A stretch of DNA of 7,265 nucleotides from Gammaproteobacteria bacterium (GTDB lineage: Bacteria; Pseudomonadota; Gammaproteobacteria; Pseudomonadales; Pseudohongiellaceae). The stretch spans positions 1-7,265 of the forward strand of contig RKSA01000111.1 in NCBI GenBank assembly GCA_007571115.1, written 5' to 3'. Shown here in pieces: positions 5,688 to 7,265 of this stretch (its first letter is position 1; the number at the start of each line of letters is the position of its first letter). The notes under the pieces are model-generated. The model ran no database searches, was not told the DNA's origin, and saw nothing but the letters and a program-made list of their open reading frames with translations. Both the position numbers and the translations under genes were made by a program.

Positions 5688-5881
5688 CAGACTAGGCAAG
5701 CCCGGATGTCGTCTGGCTCAAGCATCGGAAATTCATCAAGAATTTCCTTCTCACTCATTCCTGCCGCCAGCTTTCCCAAGACGTGCTCCACGGCCATCCG
5801 CATGTCGCGGACGATCGGCTTGCCGCCGAAAACGTCCGGACGCACGGTTATGCGCTTGAGCAGTTCGCTTTCTGGTTGCAT
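5648..5881 (-). CDS. DUF433 antitoxin with a deletion-altered C-terminus, 77 aa
   Basis: This is a DUF433 antitoxin (COG2442-type). ITVRPDVFGGKPIVRDMRM at about 11-29 is the family's N-terminal signature, followed by the helices VEHVLGKLAAGMS and EILDEFPMLEPDDIRACL (about 46-63). After about residue 64-68 the normal C-terminus is missing. The last residues, RTPASFGWTG, are an out-of-frame reading of the toxin tail, because a deletion of perhaps 200-250 bases (estimated from usual family lengths) joined the antitoxin to the toxin's 3' part. The DNA-binding core could still fold and act as a repressor. GGGAGA precedes the ATG at 5881 by five bases, a good ribosome binding site. It sits between the DUF1156 and DUF499 genes in the same direction, so it is probably still transcribed. 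Confidence 0.85.
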   Translation of the reverse strand: MQPESELLKRITVRPDVFGGKPIVRDMRMAVEHVLGKLAAGMSEKEILDEFPMLEPDDIRACLVCAHRTPASFGWTG

Positions 5882-5922
5882 GATCGTCTCCCGTCATTGC
5901 GTGTTGTTTCATCTCAGAAACC

Positions 5923-5948
5923 CGCTGGCACGCCCGGACTTGCCAGCG
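5923..5948 (-). promoter_or_regulatory. Perfect eight-pair hairpin between DUF1156 and the antitoxin
   Basis: CGCTGGCA and TGCCAGCG form a perfect inverted repeat with a 10-base loop, about 30 bases after the DUF1156 stop and about 40 before the antitoxin ATG. On the minus strand it is followed by GGGTTTCT, too few T residues for a convincing intrinsic terminator. It could be a weak terminator, an mRNA-stability stem, or an operator for the DUF433 antitoxin, since such proteins commonly autoregulate. Confidence 0.45.
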
Positions 5949-5977
5949 CGAGGGTGATGCTGTCCATGGGTGCAATC

Positions 5978-7265
5978 TTACCTTGAAACGGCCAGCAGCA
6001 TCGCATCGAGCAGCCGCTTTTCGCGGCTGCCGCGGGGGTAGAGTGCGGAAAGGGCGTTGCACAGGCGCAGGAAGTCGGCGCTGCGCTCGATTTCGGATTT
6101 GGTCAAGGCGCGCAAGGCATTGGCGTGCCCGGTCGCTTGCAAGAGCATGGCGGTGTGGACCCGGTCGAGCACGGTAGCGTTTGGCGTTGGCGAAGCGGGG
6201 TTGGGGTCGAGGCGGGTTCTTGCGCGAGGGCTTTGCGGTTGCTCGCGCGGTTCGGCGAACAGATCGCCCTGCCTGCTAGCCGCAGCTTCCGCTTCCATCC
6301 AGTCGGCGGCGCTTGCGGCGCTCGCGGCGTCGTCGCTTCCGAACAGTTCCTTGGCGCGCTCGGCGACTGGCAGCAGACGCACGACGCCTTTCTCCTGGGC
6401 GATGAGCCCGCCGCTCCAGCGCTCGAGGTCGATTCCCATGGGCTGGGAGAAGCGCCGCACGACGTCGAAAGGCAAGTGAAAGCCTTTCGCGGTGGCCTTG
6501 GCAACGGCCTCTTCGTTCGCTGCGTAGTCGGCCGATGGCTCGCGGACTTGCTGGCGCGCGGCGAGCGCTGGGTCGTCCAGCGGCCTTGCGTCGCTGCTTT
6601 GCAGGGCCCAGAGGAACAGCGCGGTCAGGCGCGCGTCTTCCTCCAAGGCGCCAGCCATGCCGTTGCGCGCAGCGGCTTCGGCGGTGCCGAGAATCTGTTC
6701 GAGGGCGGCACGGCCGACGACTTCCCAGACTTTCTCCAGGTATTCCGGAAGGCCGACTTCGCGCCCTTCGGCGGTCTCGACCGCACGATAGCGGCTGAAG
6801 ATCTCGAGGGCCGCGCCGATGCAGGCGCATACCCGGCCGGGCCCGCGAATCCCTTCATCTTGCAAGCGTTCCATCCAGTCGGCGACTCGCAGGGGCAGTT
6901 CGCGGAGCGCGTCGGCCCAATCGCCGATGGCAGCGTCTTCGGGGCGTGGCCGACAGATGAGATGAACGCTGGTGGCGAGGGCGGCTGAATCGCGGGCGCG
7001 CATCCGGGATGCTCTCTCGGTCGCGATAGGCCAAGAAGCCGTGATCGTCCAGCCGCCCCGGATCATGCCGGAGAGCAGCGCTTCCCATCCTTCGGTGGTC
7101 TTGTGCGCGAACACGACCGAGCCGATGCCATCCTCGGCCAGAACGCGCCGACCCTCGGTGAAGGCTTTCGCCATGGTTTCCTCAAACCATATGCGATCCT
7201 TGGGGCGATCATCGACCTTCTTCGTCTCGTCCTGCACGGCTTCGCGCAGCTTGGGGGACAGAGGG
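5978..7265 (-). CDS. DUF1156 adenine-specific DNA methyltransferase, C-terminal 428 residues
   Basis: This is the C-terminal part of a DUF1156 DNA methyltransferase (COG1743-type, predicted N6-adenine methyltransferase with a Zn-ribbon). The frame is open to the right edge, so the start is outside the window; a GTG near 7237 is internal, since the residues before it (PLSPKLREAV) already match the family. The diagnostic block is FTEGRRVLAEDGIG, then VVFAHKTTEGWEALL, then GGWTITASWPIATE. It corresponds to the last strands of the Rossmann-like methyltransferase core. ALATSVHLICRPRP follows, then a long helical region. A low-complexity stretch rich in Ala, Pro and Arg sits before the C-terminal domain, which ends LLDAMLLAVSR. 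The catalytic DPPY-type motif must lie upstream and cannot be checked. Members are usually about 900-1000 aa, so roughly half is visible. It heads the operon with DUF499. Confidence 0.9.
   Translation of the reverse strand, partial: PLSPKLREAVQDETKKVDDRPKDRIWFEETMAKAFTEGRRVLAEDGIGSVVFAHKTTEGWEALLSGMIRGGWTITASWPIATERASRMRARDSAALATSVHLICRPRPEDAAIGDWADALRELPLRVADWMERLQDEGIRGPGRVCACIGAALEIFSRYRAVETAEGREVGLPEYLEKVWEVVGRAALEQILGTAEAAARNGMAGALEEDARLTALFLWALQSSDARPLDDPALAARQQVREPSADYAANEEAVAKATAKGFHLPFDVVRRFSQPMGIDLERWSGGLIAQEKGVVRLLPVAERAKELFGSDDAASAASAADWMEAEAAASRQGDLFAEPREQPQSPRARTRLDPNPASPTPNATVLDRVHTAMLLQATGHANALRALTKSEIERSADFLRLCNALSALYPRGSREKRLLDAMLLAVSR

Noticed and set aside
5923..5948. Intrinsic terminator after DUF1156
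   Set aside because: The stem is good but only three T residues follow it, not a proper U-tract; kept as a hairpin of unknown role.
5924..5977. 17-codon ORF between DUF1156 and the antitoxin (MDSITLALASPGVPAGF)
   Set aside because: It has no clear ribosome binding site and is explained mostly by the hairpin sequence; too little to call a gene.
5751..6062. 103-codon minus-strand frame across the DUF1156/antitoxin gap
   Set aside because: It overlaps the end of DUF1156 and the start of the antitoxin in a wrong frame; no family resemblance.
6125..6988. 287-codon plus-strand open frame
   Set aside because: Antisense to the DUF1156 coding region, whose family-matching blocks leave no doubt about the true strand.
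1..7265. CRISPR array, tRNA or rRNA gene, insertion sequence
   Set aside because: I saw no regularly spaced repeats, no cloverleaf with CCA-type end, and no transposase or terminal inverted repeats on either strand.

Overview
The window is high-GC DNA (about 60% by eye) with every convincing gene on the minus strand. It looks like an accessory or defence-island segment of a proteobacterium-like genome. That assignment rests only on base composition, codon use and the style of the proteins; no species marker is present. Read in the direction of transcription (7265 to 1), the order is: the C-terminal part of a DUF1156 adenine-specific DNA methyltransferase (5' end outside the window); a DUF433 antitoxin fused by deletion to the tail of its DUF5615 PIN-like toxin; a 933-residue DUF499 P-loop ATPase; a DUF3883 (PD-(D/E)XK-like) protein; a second broken antitoxin/toxin piece joined to the C-terminal end of a cytosine-C5 DNA methyltransferase; a pair of unrecognised overlapping genes (140 and 168 residues); and the first 51 codons of another cytosine-C5 DNA methyltransferase that runs off the left edge.

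The right-hand two thirds (about 1.79-7.27 kb) read as one operon. DUF1156 methyltransferases and DUF499 ATPases are known partners in predicted anti-phage loci, and the pairing of an adenine methyltransferase with a very large P-loop ATPase resembles PglX with BrxC/PglY in BREX. DUF3883 supplies a possible nuclease-like fold. A plausible but untested reading is that the methyltransferase marks self DNA, the ATPase senses or moves on DNA, and the DUF3883 protein cuts or helps recognition.

The left-hand third (1-1.79 kb) is a rearranged boundary. At about 1.62-1.76 kb the 3' half of one DUF433 antitoxin, the first nine codons of its toxin and the last part of a C5 methyltransferase follow each other within 280 bases. 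Two uncharacterised genes and a fresh C5 methyltransferase start come next. This looks like cassette replacement, with toxin-antitoxin and methyltransferase genes at the joints.

The most notable observations are the two complementary toxin-antitoxin scars bracketing DUF499-DUF3883, the chimeric antitoxin/toxin/methyltransferase junction, the unrecognised two-gene unit lying between a methyltransferase remnant and a new methyltransferase, and a 22-codon ORF that is coupled to the DUF499 stop and in frame with the DUF3883 gene across a single TGA.
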